From: an uncultured Lachnospiraceae bacterium
GTDB lineage: Bacteria > Bacillota > Clostridia > Lachnospirales > Lachnospiraceae
Assembly: GCA_947173495.1 (NCBI GenBank)
Contig: CAMWFQ010000027.1
Location: 1 to 59,445 of the forward strand
Direction of reading: 5' to 3'
DNA length: 59,445 bases
Position numbers and translations under genes: made by a program. The notes under the pieces were generated by a model, which saw nothing but the letters and a program-made list of their open reading frames with translations, searched no databases and was not told the DNA's origin. Below, piece by piece: positions 47,077 to 56,153 of the stretch. Every line of letters begins with the position of its first letter. Position 1 is the stretch's first letter.

Positions 47077-47178
47077 AGCTTCAATCGGGCATAATAGCAG
47101 ATGCAGCGCGCATGATCAATATGTCTGACACAGCATATTAATAATGTAGTTTGATGATGCATCTGAGGGTATGAGGTT

Positions 47179-49503
47179 ATGACGGAAGAAAAAGACAAAA
47201 GCCAGACCAGAAATGAAATAGTGATAGACGATGGCCGTATTGAGGCGATCCAGGAATTCCAAAGTCCCGACCAGCTTTACAGGGACTTGATTTTGCATGT
47301 CCAGAAATATCACCCGTCTGATGATATATCACTGATAGAGAAGGCCTACAACCTGGCGGCGGAGGCTCATAAGAGCCAGGTGCGCAAGTCGGGAGAGCCG
47401 TACATCATCCATCCCTTATGTGTGGCCATCATACTGGCGGATCTGGAGATGGATAAGGAGACCATAGCAGCAGGGCTTCTGCACGATGTGATCGAGGATA
47501 CCATCTTGACAGAGGAGGAGCTGACAGAGCAGTTCGGCAGTGATGTGGCGCTTCTGGTGGATGGCGTGACCAAATTAGAGCAGCTGAAGTTTACCAGAGA
47601 AAACGGGGATAAGACCGTTGACAGGCTGGAGATGCAGGCGGAAAATCTGCGTAAGATGTTCCTGGCCATGGCAAGGGATATACGGGTCATCATCATCAAG
47701 CTTGCCGACCGGCTGCATAATATGCGGACGCTGAAATATAAGAGTCAGGAAAGTCAGCAGAGGATCGCGCGCGAGACCATGGAAATCTATGCGCCCATTG
47801 CCCAGCGGCTGGGTATTTCCAAGATCAAGGTGGAGCTGGACGATCTTTCTTTAAAATATCTGGAGCCGGAGGCCTACTATGATCTGGTGGATAAGATCGC
47901 CGTCCGCAAGAGCGAGCGTGAAAAATATATTCAGAGGATCGTGGACGAGGTCAGCGAGCATATCAAAAAGGCCGGGATTAAAGCGCAGATCGACGGCCGT
48001 GTGAAACATTTTTTCAGTATCTACAAGAAAATGAAGAACCAGAGCAAAACCATTGATCAGATTTATGATCTGTTTGCAGTACGCATTATTGTGGATACAG
48101 TGAAGGACTGTTATGCCGCCCTGGGAGTGATTCATGAGATGTATAAGCCTATACCGGGACGGTTCAAGGACTATATCGCCATGCCCAAGGAGAATATGTA
48201 TCAGTCTCTGCATACCACACTGATCGGCAACAGCGGGCAGCCCTTTGAGATTCAGATTCGCACTTATGAGATGCATAAGGCGGCGGAATACGGAATCGCT
48301 GCGCACTGGAAATATAAAGTGGCATCGGATGGGAAAAAGATAGAAGATTCAGAGGAAGAAAAGCTTTCCTGGCTTCGTCAGATTCTGGAATGGCAGCAGG
48401 ATATGTCGGATAACAGGGAGTTTATGAATCTGCTGAAAAGCGATCTGGATCTGTTTTCTGACAGTGTCTATTGCTTCACGCCAAAGGGGGAAGTGAAAAA
48501 TCTTCCTGCAGGTTCCACGCCCATTGACTTTGCTTACAGCATTCACAGTGCAGTGGGCAACAAAATGATCGGCGCCAGAGTAAACGGACGGCTGGTGACC
48601 ATCGATTATGAAATTAAAAACGGCGATCAGCTGGATATTCTTACCTCCCAGAATTCCAAAGGCCCAAGCCGGGACTGGCTGAATCTGGTAAAAAGCACCC
48701 AGGCGAAAAGTAAGATCAATCAATGGTTTAAAAACCAGTTTAAAGAAGATAATATCATCAAGGGCCGCGAGCTTTTAAACACATATTGCAAGGCCAAAAG
48801 CGTGAACATCACCGAGATTATGAAGCCGGAATATATGGACGCCATTATGCGCAAGTACGGGTTCCGGGACTGGGATTCTGTGCTGGCCGCGGTAGGGCAC
48901 GGCGGACTGAAAGAAGGCCAGATCATTAATAAGATGCTGGAGGTCTACGACAAGAACCATAAGAAGGAGATCACCAACGAGGAAGTTCTGGCTGCAGTGG
49001 CGGAGAGCGGCTTTTCCAGAAAACCGGTTCATGTGAAATCTAAAAGTGGAATTACCGTGAAGGGAATCCATGATGTGGCTGTCCGTTTTTCCAAATGCTG
49101 CTCACCTGTTCCTGGAGACGAGATCATCGGTTTTGTTACCCGGGGGAGAGGTGTTTCCATACACAGAACGGACTGTATCAATGTGATCAACCTTCCGGAA
49201 ATAGAAAGAGCACGTCTGATTGATGCAGAGTGGGAAAGCTCTGCCGACCAGGCGGGGGATGAAAAATATTTTGCTGAGATTAAAATCTATGCAAACAACA
49301 GAAGCGGACTTCTGGCGGATATTTCCCGGGCACTGACGGAGAAGAATATTGATATTCTCTCCATGAATACCAGAGTGAACAAACAGGGCGTTGCCACGCT
49401 GGCAACCTCCTTTGAGATCAGCAGCAGGGAGGAGCTGAATCATATTATCGATAAGCTCTCTTCCATAGAAAGCGTGCTGGATATTGAGAGAACAACAGGA
49501 TGA
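47179..49503 (+). CDS. rel: Bifunctional (p)ppGpp synthetase/hydrolase (RelA/SpoT, Rel)
   Basis: This 774-aa stringent-response enzyme has, in order, an HD hydrolase domain (YIIHPLCVAIILADL; GLLHDVIEDT), the synthetase domain (GRVKHFFSIYKKM; RFKDYIAMPKENMYQSLHTT), TGS (VYCFTPKGEVKNLPAGSTPI), a Cys-rich helical region (KCCSPVPGDEIIGF) and a C-terminal ACT domain (NRSGLLADISRAL). Both active sites look intact. It makes and degrades the alarmone in response to amino-acid starvation. It is 11 bp before the MBL gene. Confidence 0.97.
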   Translation: MTEEKDKSQTRNEIVIDDGRIEAIQEFQSPDQLYRDLILHVQKYHPSDDISLIEKAYNLAAEAHKSQVRKSGEPYIIHPLCVAIILADLEMDKETIAAGLLHDVIEDTILTEEELTEQFGSDVALLVDGVTKLEQLKFTRENGDKTVDRLEMQAENLRKMFLAMARDIRVIIIKLADRLHNMRTLKYKSQESQQRIARETMEIYAPIAQRLGISKIKVELDDLSLKYLEPEAYYDLVDKIAVRKSEREKYIQRIVDEVSEHIKKAGIKAQIDGRVKHFFSIYKKMKNQSKTIDQIYDLFAVRIIVDTVKDCYAALGVIHEMYKPIPGRFKDYIAMPKENMYQSLHTTLIGNSGQPFEIQIRTYEMHKAAEYGIAAHWKYKVASDGKKIEDSEEEKLSWLRQILEWQQDMSDNREFMNLLKSDLDLFSDSVYCFTPKGEVKNLPAGSTPIDFAYSIHSAVGNKMIGARVNGRLVTIDYEIKNGDQLDILTSQNSKGPSRDWLNLVKSTQAKSKINQWFKNQFKEDNIIKGRELLNTYCKAKSVNITEIMKPEYMDAIMRKYGFRDWDSVLAAVGHGGLKEGQIINKMLEVYDKNHKKEITNEEVLAAVAESGFSRKPVHVKSKSGITVKGIHDVAVRFSKCCSPVPGDEIIGFVTRGRGVSIHRTDCINVINLPEIERARLIDAEWESSADQAGDEKYFAEIKIYANNRSGLLADISRALTEKNIDILSMNTRVNKQGVATLATSFEISSREELNHIIDKLSSIESVLDIERTTG

Positions 49504-49514
49504 GGGAATAAGCT

Positions 49515-50144
49515 ATGGCAGATTTGAAAATCGGAAGAATTGTGCTGGGAATGTGCCAGACAAATTGTTATTTTGTATATGAAGATGGAAAAAATGAGGC
49601 GATTGTCTTTGATCCTGCTGACAGAGGGGATTATATCTATAACGGATTAAAAGAGAAAGGGTTTTCGGTGGCGGCGATCCTTTTGACACATGGACATTTC
49701 GATCATATCTGGGGAGTGGAGGCCTTAAAGGAGCTTTCCGGCGCCAGGGTGTATGCCTGCGAGGCGGAAAAGGAAGTTTGTGAAAATGCATCGGTAAATG
49801 TTTCCAAAGGGGCGGGAAGGCCATGCGCCATTGTGGCGGATGTATATGTAAAGGATGGAGAAGAAATTTCCATTCAGGGGATGAAATGTACGCTGATCGC
49901 CACACCGGGCCATACGAAAGGGAGCTGCTGTTATTATTTTGAGGATGATAAAATACTGATAAGCGGAGATACTCTATTTCAGGAGTCGGTGGGAAGAACG
50001 GATCTTCCCACAGGCAGTATGGGGCAGCTGATCCGTTCCGTGAAAGAGAGGCTGCTGACGCTTCCAGATGAGGTAAAGGTGTATCCGGGACATGGCGAGG
50101 CAACTTCCATAGGACATGAAAAACAGTACAATCCATTTCTGTAG
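49515..50144 (+). CDS. MBL-fold metallo-hydrolase (glyoxalase II-like)
   Basis: The 209-aa enzyme has the metal-binding motif THGHFDHIWG, later ligands in TPGHTKGS and SGDTLF, and the C-terminal YPGHGEATS. It is typical of the YcbL/glyoxalase II-like group that follows rel in many Bacillota. The exact thioester or ester substrate is unknown. Confidence 0.92.
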   Translation: MADLKIGRIVLGMCQTNCYFVYEDGKNEAIVFDPADRGDYIYNGLKEKGFSVAAILLTHGHFDHIWGVEALKELSGARVYACEAEKEVCENASVNVSKGAGRPCAIVADVYVKDGEEISIQGMKCTLIATPGHTKGSCCYYFEDDKILISGDTLFQESVGRTDLPTGSMGQLIRSVKERLLTLPDEVKVYPGHGEATSIGHEKQYNPFL

Positions 50145-50181
50145 GAAGGAATATGATAAAGTACAGCGGAAAGGGAAAACG

Positions 50182-51363
50182 ATGATGATAAAAAGAGGAA
50201 AATTATGGTGTAAGCAGTCGGTTATACTGCTGGCTGCATCAGCTTTGTTACTGACAGGATGCGGCGGGGAGCCGGATAAAGTACCGGAGCCCGTTGTGGA
50301 GAAAGTGGAAGTACCCACGGCTGCTCCAACGCAGGAGCCGGAACCCACCCCGGACGCTTCTGTGATTGGCGAGCGGGAGTCGGTTGATGGAAAAATGCAG
50401 AGTTATCTTACCGGTGAGTGGAAGGATGAAGCGGTGGTGACAAGGCGTCCTATTGCAGTGATGATCCCCAACAACTCCCCGGCAATGCCCCAGTATGGAA
50501 TATCCAAAGCCAGCATCATTTATGAGGCGCCGGTGGAAGGACGGATCACCAGACTTATGGCGGTAGTGGAAGACTTTGACGATCTGGAGAGGATCGGGCC
50601 GGTCAGAAGCAGCAGGGATTATTTTCTGTATGTGGCTATGGGATATGAAGCGATTTACTGTAACTGGGGACTTGCAAGGCCTTATGTGGAGGAACTGATC
50701 AACCGGGATACAGTGCAGAATATCAGCGCGGCTGTGGAAGGAATCTATCATCCGGCGCATGAAGCGTTCGACAGGGTGAGCCGTCCGGGCTATGCTACGG
50801 AATTTACCGGTTATCTGTTCATTGAGGGCATGAAGAAGGCTGCCGAGCGGTTATCCTATGACTGGGAATATGATCAGGACTATGTCCCGCCCTTTATCTT
50901 TGCCGCCGATGGGACACGGGCGGAGCAAAATTATGAGACGGCAGAGAGTGCGTCTATGATTTATCCCGGCGGGCAGAGCGGTAATAAAGGAGGATATGGC
51001 GCTTACAATCCTTACTTTGAGTATCATGAGCAGGATCACCTGTATTACAGATACCAGAACGGCGATGAGCAGATAGATGAACTTGATGGCAGCCAGCTTG
51101 CCGTGTCCAACGTGGTATTTCAGTTCTGCCATGGAGAAGTGCGGGACGCCCATGATTATCTGGCATTTGCCGTTCATGGAGAAGGAGATGCCATCGTCTT
51201 TACGGGCGGGAAGGTGATCAAAGGCACCTGGAAGAGATATGACGGTGACGCCACGCCGGCTAAGTTTTTCGATCAAGATGGGGAAGAGATCATTTTCAAC
51301 CAGGGAAAAACATGGATTTGTAATATCTGGGAAGAATATGGAGAGTTTGTGGAATACAAATAA
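50182..51363 (+). CDS. DUF3048-family lipoprotein (YerB-like)
   Basis: The 393-aa protein has a lipoprotein signal with lipobox LLLTGCGG (Cys about residue 24), a Pro/Glu-rich linker, and two DUF3048 parts: RPIAVMIPNNSPAMPQYGIS, FDDLERIGPVRSSRDYFL and, at the C-terminus, IIFNQGKTWICNI. The function is unknown; it lies at the outer membrane face. The start at 50182 follows GGAAAGGG; the upstream frame overlaps the MBL gene. Confidence 0.9.
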   Translation: MMIKRGKLWCKQSVILLAASALLLTGCGGEPDKVPEPVVEKVEVPTAAPTQEPEPTPDASVIGERESVDGKMQSYLTGEWKDEAVVTRRPIAVMIPNNSPAMPQYGISKASIIYEAPVEGRITRLMAVVEDFDDLERIGPVRSSRDYFLYVAMGYEAIYCNWGLARPYVEELINRDTVQNISAAVEGIYHPAHEAFDRVSRPGYATEFTGYLFIEGMKKAAERLSYDWEYDQDYVPPFIFAADGTRAEQNYETAESASMIYPGGQSGNKGGYGAYNPYFEYHEQDHLYYRYQNGDEQIDELDGSQLAVSNVVFQFCHGEVRDAHDYLAFAVHGEGDAIVFTGGKVIKGTWKRYDGDATPAKFFDQDGEEIIFNQGKTWICNIWEEYGEFVEYK

Positions 51364-51413
51364 GGCGGATGGCAGGCTGCTTTTCAGAGGCTGGCAGCCG
51401 AAATGCAAGTCAA

Positions 51414-51460
51414 ATGGACATGCAAGCATGTCCGCTTGGCTCGTTGCTCGCAGGAATAAA
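51414..51460 (+). repeat. 47-bp dispersed repeat, copy 2
   Basis: It matches 35650-35696 with a single difference. It starts with the GGACATGC-AA-GCATGTCC hairpin and lies just downstream of the DUF3048 gene and upstream of the glmS promoter. Confidence 0.9.
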
Positions 51461-51471
51461 CCATTCTGCGG

Positions 51472-51500
51472 TTTACATTCACAGCGGTTTTGTGTATAAT
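51472..51500 (+). promoter_or_regulatory. Promoter of the glmS leader
   Basis: TTTACA (51472-51477) and TATAAT (51495-51500) have a 17-bp spacer and lie 86 bp before the ribozyme cleavage site. Confidence 0.8.
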
Positions 51501-51534
51501 AGTCTCCGGAGTCTTTGACTTCGGAGACTTTTTG
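51501..51534 (+). terminator. Terminator of the DUF3048 gene, abutting the glmS promoter
   Basis: AGTCTCCG-N13-CGGAGACT followed by TTTTT starts on the base after the glmS -10 box. A transcript initiated from that promoter would begin inside the left arm and lack the full hairpin, so it should stop only read-through from upstream (inference). Confidence 0.75.
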
Positions 51535-51585
51535 CCTCTTTTTGCACCTTGATAATCGAATAGATGTCATTGTTTCCCGATTCTA

Positions 51586-51785
51586 GCGCCAGACCTTTGG
51601 TGAACCGATCAAAGGTTGACGAGGCAGGGAGTGATCGAAAATTCGGCGGATGCTCCCTCGTACCTCTCCGGTGCGGATATACCGGCAAATATGCGGGTAA
51701 CTGCAAAACAAATACGGTATAACGGAGAAGCTGCGGCCGGATCCTGGTATTTTGAACCATACGGACGAAAATGCAGGATGCGGCA
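51586..51785 (+). ncRNA. glmS ribozyme (GlcN6P-activated)
   Basis: The sequence has the conserved core: cleavage site A|GCGCC at 51585/51586, GTTGACGAGG at 51616-51625, then ATCGAAAATTCGGCGGATGC and the paired GGGAG/CTCCC. Downstream, TATACCG/CGGTATA and CTCCG/CGGAG give P3, and ATCCTG/CAGGAT gives P4. It lies 97 bp before glmS. Glucosamine-6-phosphate should trigger self-cleavage and loss of the glmS mRNA. Confidence 0.95.
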
Positions 51786-51882
51786 CAGAACCATATAAGA
51801 TGAATGAGAATATCTTAGAAGAAGAGCTGTTTCAGGCAGCCCTGGGGATATTCTGAAAATAGAGAAAGATGAGGGAAACAAT

Positions 51883-53700
51883 ATGTGTGGAATTATTGGA
51901 TATACAGGAAAATCTCATGCGGAGAAGATCATGCTGGACGCGCTGGAGCTTTTGGAGTACAGAGGCTATGACAGCGCGGGGATTGCACTGCTGCATCAGG
52001 GCGGGACGGAGATCCTGAAATGTACGGGAAGAGTGAAGGATCTCCGGAATCTGTGCGCCCTCAAAAAGCCGGAAGGCTTCTGCGGGATCGGACATACCAG
52101 ATGGGCAACTCATGGGGGTGTCTGCGATGCGAATGCCCATCCCCACAGATTTGGACGCATCACACTGATCCACAACGGCATCATTGAAAATTACAGAGAG
52201 CTGACGGAGAAGTATGCCCTGGAGGGACATCTTCGATCGGAAACCGACAGCGAAGTGGTGGCGGCCGTGGTGGAGCATTTTTATGCGGGGGATCCCTATT
52301 CGGCGATCCGCAGGACGGTGCTGAAGCTGAAAGGAACCTTTGCCCTGGCGATTATGTTTGATGATCAGCCGGGGAAGATTTATGCGGTTCGCAATGTAAG
52401 TCCCATTGTGGCGGCCCTCACAGGAGACGGCGCCATCTTATCATCTGACGTGGCGGCTATTGTTCCGTTCACGACAGATTATTTTGTGGTGCCGGAATTT
52501 CATGTGGCATGCTTAAAGCCGGATGGAATTGAGCTTTATGATCTCTCCGGAGATCAGGCGAAGATCGACTGGCTGAAGGTGGACTGGGATGTAAGTCGCA
52601 GCGGAAAAGGCGGATATCCCTTTTACATGGAAAAAGAGATCATGGAGCAGCCGGAGGTGATCCGGGAGACCATTCAGCCCAGGATCAGGGATGGCAGGCC
52701 GGATTTTTCACAGGAGCAGATCCCCGATGAGATTCTCTCCGGGTGCAGAAGAATCTGCGTCATTGCCTGCGGGACTGCCATGCATGCGGGTCTGGTGGGA
52801 AAAAGTCTGATTCAGGCCATGATCGGCATTCATGTGGATGTGGTGATGGCGTCCGAGTTTATGTATAATGATCCGGTGGTGGATAAAAACACCCTGGTGA
52901 TCGCCATCTCTCAGTCAGGGGAGACCATAGATACCCTAGAGGCGCTTAAATTTGCGCGCAAATGCGGCTCCCCCAGCATTTCCATTGTGAATGTAAAAGG
53001 GGCTTCCATCGCCCGCGCCAGTGAGTATGTGATTTACACCAACGCAGGGCCGGAGATCGCAGTGGCCAGCACGAAGGCTTATACGACTCAGCTTGCCGTG
53101 TTATATCTTCTCACGGCCAGAATGGCCATGGCGAGAGGACTCTGGAGCGATGAAAAGCTTTCGGATTTTATGAAGGAGCTGCAGAGGGTTCCGGAGGTTT
53201 TGGAGAGAGTACTGGAGACAAAGGAGGAAATACACCGTCTTTCCGGCACCATTCTGAATGCAAGGGATGTGTTTATGATTGGAAGAGGACTGGATTACTC
53301 CATCCTGCTGGAAGGCTCTCTGAAGCTGAAGGAGGTTTCTTATATACATTCCGAGGCCCATGCTTCCGGAGAATTAAAGCACGGAACCATCGCCCTGATC
53401 ACCGAGGATACGCCGGTGATTGCAGTAGTGACCCAGGAGAAGCTCAAGAGCAAGGAGCTCTCCAATATCAGGGAGGTTCAGTCCCGGGGGGCAAGGGTGT
53501 TGCTTCTGATCAAGGAGAACGAGACCCTGGACGAGGGGGAGAAGTGGAGCTGTGTCTACCGCCTGCCGAAAATGGAGGATCCTTTCATGGTAATGCCGGC
53601 TTCGGTGGTGCTGCAGCTGATCGCCTACTATGTGTCTCTGGATAAGGGACTGGATGTGGATAAGCCGCGGAATCTGGCCAAGGTGGTTACAGTGGAATAG
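51883..53700 (+). CDS. glmS: Glutamine-fructose-6-phosphate aminotransferase
   Basis: The 605-aa enzyme makes glucosamine-6-phosphate for peptidoglycan. It starts MCGIIGY with the nucleophilic Cys2 after Met removal, has GHTRWATHGG in the glutaminase domain and two SIS domains (CGTAMHAG; SQSGETIDTLEAL), and ends KPRNLAKVVTVE, the conserved C-tail. Expression is under the ribozyme in its leader. Confidence 0.99.
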   Translation: MCGIIGYTGKSHAEKIMLDALELLEYRGYDSAGIALLHQGGTEILKCTGRVKDLRNLCALKKPEGFCGIGHTRWATHGGVCDANAHPHRFGRITLIHNGIIENYRELTEKYALEGHLRSETDSEVVAAVVEHFYAGDPYSAIRRTVLKLKGTFALAIMFDDQPGKIYAVRNVSPIVAALTGDGAILSSDVAAIVPFTTDYFVVPEFHVACLKPDGIELYDLSGDQAKIDWLKVDWDVSRSGKGGYPFYMEKEIMEQPEVIRETIQPRIRDGRPDFSQEQIPDEILSGCRRICVIACGTAMHAGLVGKSLIQAMIGIHVDVVMASEFMYNDPVVDKNTLVIAISQSGETIDTLEALKFARKCGSPSISIVNVKGASIARASEYVIYTNAGPEIAVASTKAYTTQLAVLYLLTARMAMARGLWSDEKLSDFMKELQRVPEVLERVLETKEEIHRLSGTILNARDVFMIGRGLDYSILLEGSLKLKEVSYIHSEAHASGELKHGTIALITEDTPVIAVVTQEKLKSKELSNIREVQSRGARVLLLIKENETLDEGEKWSCVYRLPKMEDPFMVMPASVVLQLIAYYVSLDKGLDVDKPRNLAKVVTVE

Positions 53701-53777
53701 AAAGCGGAAATCCCGCGGAGCGCTTTGGGGCAGTACGAGACTGCCTGAAGAAACATACAGGAAAGATAAGGGAAACA

Positions 53778-55412
53778 GTGACAGCTATGAAAAAGGAAAA
53801 AGACAATTTTTTAAAAGTAGTGGTGAATCAGTCAGGCTTTGAATATGATATCCATTCTCTGGTAAAAGCCTTCTATCCGGCCTTTGATGTGAAGGTTCTT
53901 GCCGAACCGGATTCTGCACAGAACAGGGGCGGAGAGGAGTATGATGCCGGAGCGGAGAGAAAGGATCAAAGAAAGAACATGGAGCCGCCTACATTGCGGA
54001 TTTTGTTTACCCGGGAGCGTGTCCTGGCCGCAGTGGAGCCGGGATTCGGCAAGGAGCCTCCGGCCCCGGGGCAGGATGTGCCGGACATAAAGGAGCGGGA
54101 TGTACCGGATACAAAGGAGTGGGAAGACAACCGGAGAGAAGGGCAGGCGGAGCTATTGGAAAAATCAGCAGCCCTTTCTGAGGATATGCCCCGGAGCGAA
54201 GTGAAAAACCGGCTGAAGCAGACCATATACGGCGTGCTCTCCGAGTATACCGGCAAATGCCTTCCCTGGGGATCTCTTACGGGGATACGTCCTACCAGGA
54301 TCGCCATGATGATGCTGGAGGAGGGGAAAGGAGAGGATGAAATTCTGGACACCTTGAGCAGGGTTTACCTGGTCAGCGATGAAAAGGGAAAGCTTGCCCT
54401 GGATATCGCCCAAAGGGAAAAGGCGCTTCTGGATACCATCCATTATGAGGATGGATACAGCCTCTACATTGGTATTCCCTTTTGTCCCACTACCTGTCTC
54501 TACTGCTCCTTTACCTCCTATCCGATTGTTTCCTGGAAAAAGCGGGTGGGAGAGTATCTGGATGCCCTGGAGAAGGAAATTGACGCCGCTGCGGCTATCA
54601 GCAGAGAAAAGGTGCTGGACTCCATTTACATCGGCGGCGGTACGCCCACTACCCTGGAGCCTGAGGAGCTTCAAAGGCTTCTTGCCAAAATAAGGGCAAG
54701 CCTGGATCTTTCGCATCTGAAAGAGTTTACGGTGGAGGCGGGACGCCCGGACAGCATTACGCCGGAAAAGCTTAAGGCTTTGAAAGAGGGGGGAGTCACC
54801 AGAATTTCCGTCAATCCCCAGACCATGAATCAGGAGACCCTGGACTTCATAGGGAGAAGGCATACGGTGGAGCAAGTGAAGGAAGCCTTTGCCATGGCGA
54901 GAGATGCCGGGTTTACCAATATCAATATGGATATTATTCTGGGGCTTCCGGGAGAGAAGGCGGGTCATGTGTGCCGGACCATGGAGGAGATTGAAAAGCT
55001 GGAACCGGACAGCCTTACCGTGCATTCACTGGCCATCAAACGGGCGTCAAAGCTCAGCCAGTGGATCGCAGAGAACGGGATCAGGGCGCTGAACAATACC
55101 GATGAGATGATGCAGATCGCTGCGAAGGGGGCGGAGAGAATGGGGATGCTGCCCTATTATCTGTACCGCCAGAAGAATATGTCAGGTAACTTTGAGAATG
55201 TGGGTTACGCCAGAGAGGGGAAGTACGGCATCTACAACATTCTTATGATGGAGGAGAAACAGACCATAGTCGCCTGCGGAGCCGGTAGCGTATCAAAGAG
55301 GGTATACCCTGACGGGCTGATCAAGCGAAGCGAAAATGTGAAAGATGTTTCCCAATATATCGAGAGAATCGGGGAAATGATAGAAAGAAAACGTGTGTTA
55401 TTAGAAGATTAA
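53778..55412 (+). CDS. hemZ: Radical SAM coproporphyrinogen-oxidase-like protein (HemZ)
   Basis: This 544-aa protein has the 4Fe-4S radical SAM motif IPFCPTTCLYCSF (CxxxCxxC, about residue 240), IYIGGGTPT, and the HemN-like blocks NINMDIILGLPGE and SLAIKRASKL. HemZ-type proteins resemble anaerobic coproporphyrinogen dehydrogenase; in Clostridia the true role is unclear. The N-terminal 60-130 region is low-complexity and contains a 24-bp tandem duplication (54075-54122). The start is GTG at 53778 (AAGGG upstream) or ATG at 53787. Confidence 0.9.
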   Translation: MTAMKKEKDNFLKVVVNQSGFEYDIHSLVKAFYPAFDVKVLAEPDSAQNRGGEEYDAGAERKDQRKNMEPPTLRILFTRERVLAAVEPGFGKEPPAPGQDVPDIKERDVPDTKEWEDNRREGQAELLEKSAALSEDMPRSEVKNRLKQTIYGVLSEYTGKCLPWGSLTGIRPTRIAMMMLEEGKGEDEILDTLSRVYLVSDEKGKLALDIAQREKALLDTIHYEDGYSLYIGIPFCPTTCLYCSFTSYPIVSWKKRVGEYLDALEKEIDAAAAISREKVLDSIYIGGGTPTTLEPEELQRLLAKIRASLDLSHLKEFTVEAGRPDSITPEKLKALKEGGVTRISVNPQTMNQETLDFIGRRHTVEQVKEAFAMARDAGFTNINMDIILGLPGEKAGHVCRTMEEIEKLEPDSLTVHSLAIKRASKLSQWIAENGIRALNNTDEMMQIAAKGAERMGMLPYYLYRQKNMSGNFENVGYAREGKYGIYNILMMEEKQTIVACGAGSVSKRVYPDGLIKRSENVKDVSQYIERIGEMIERKRVLLED

Positions 55413-55479
55413 CAATTCAAAATTCAGAGTAAAATTGCCCCGTGTGATGCGGATTTTGGGTACAACAAAAATACCGGAA

Positions 55480-55563
55480 GTCCAACAAAAGTCCAACAAA
55501 ATTTTTTGCGTTGGTACATCATAATACGCCATAATGCAATTTTCATCTCGGAGTCCAACAAAA
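55480..55563 (+). repeat. Three direct repeats GTCCAACAAAA at the element boundary
   Basis: The 11-mer occurs at 55480-55490, 55491-55501 and 55553-55563, between hemZ and the first element-derived gene. Direct repeats like these flank or bind integrases in many integrative elements; here no integrase gene is seen. The rest of 55413-55645 holds only the hemZ-side terminator. Confidence 0.65.
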
Positions 55564-55590
55564 TCAGTGTAAATCCACAGATTCCTAAGG

Positions 55591-55623
55591 AGCGTTTCGG
55601 AAATAATCGAAACGCTCTTTTTT
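55591..55623 (+). terminator. Terminator at the hemZ/element junction
   Basis: AGCGTTTCG-N8-CGAAACGCT followed by CTTTTTT is a strong intrinsic terminator. Element-derived coding sequence begins within about 10 bases after it. Confidence 0.9.
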
Positions 55624-55645
55624 ACGCCTTTCAAAGAGGATTTTA

Positions 55646-55936
55646 GTGCTTATCCTTGACGATTTCGGCATGGAGCGCGGCACGGAATACGGGCTTGAAC
55701 AGGTTTACAACGTGGTTGACAGCCGATACCGAAGCCGGAAGCCGCTGATTGTCACAACGAATTTGACGCTGGAGGAATTGCAGCACCCGGAGGACACCGC
55801 CCATGCCCGGATTTATGACCGTCTGCTTGAAATGTGCTGCCCGGTATTCTTCACCGGGGAGAATATCAGAAAATCCACGGCACAGGGGAAAATGGAACGG
55901 TTAAAAGGACTGATGAACGGAAAGGAGAGCCTATGA
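55646..55936 (+). pseudogene. C-terminal fragment of a DnaC/IstB-like ATP-binding protein
   Basis: The 96-aa reading contains Walker B LILDDFGMERGTEYGLEQV, sensor region PLIVTTNLTLEEL and the C-terminus. The N-terminal part with Walker A is missing, so it cannot be active. Intact relatives of about 270 aa occur in Tn1549/Tn916-type elements. The coding frame begins right at the terminator at 55623, marking a deletion endpoint. Confidence 0.85.
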
Positions 55937-56118
55937 ACAATGACACCAGCAAGACCAGCCGCACCGCCGCCCCTCTGGACGCGAAGCCCGACCTTGTGAA
56001 GCGGATAGGGAATACCACCTTTGACATTCATATCCATTTCAGCGAAACGAGCCGGGAAACCTTTACGGACAAGGTAGTGCGGCTTATCGAGAACGACAAG
56101 GACAGTGTAACCGATTGA
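55933..56118 (+). CDS. Transposon-encoded TnpW-like protein
   Basis: This is a 61-aa protein with RTAAPLDAKPDLVKRIGNTT and FDIHIHFSETSRETFTDKV, typical of the small TnpW proteins of clostridial conjugative elements, where it follows the DnaC-like gene. Its function is unknown. Its ATG overlaps the preceding stop. Confidence 0.82.
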   Translation: MNNDTSKTSRTAAPLDAKPDLVKRIGNTTFDIHIHFSETSRETFTDKVVRLIENDKDSVTD

Positions 56119-56153
56119 AAAAAGATACATTTTTTCTTTTTCCCTATTGACTA

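Noticed and set aside
51501-51534. The hairpin after the glmS promoter as a riboswitch attenuator
   Set aside because: A start site about 6-8 bases after the -10 box would remove the left arm, and the ribozyme already explains glmS control. It is more likely a terminator for the upstream gene.
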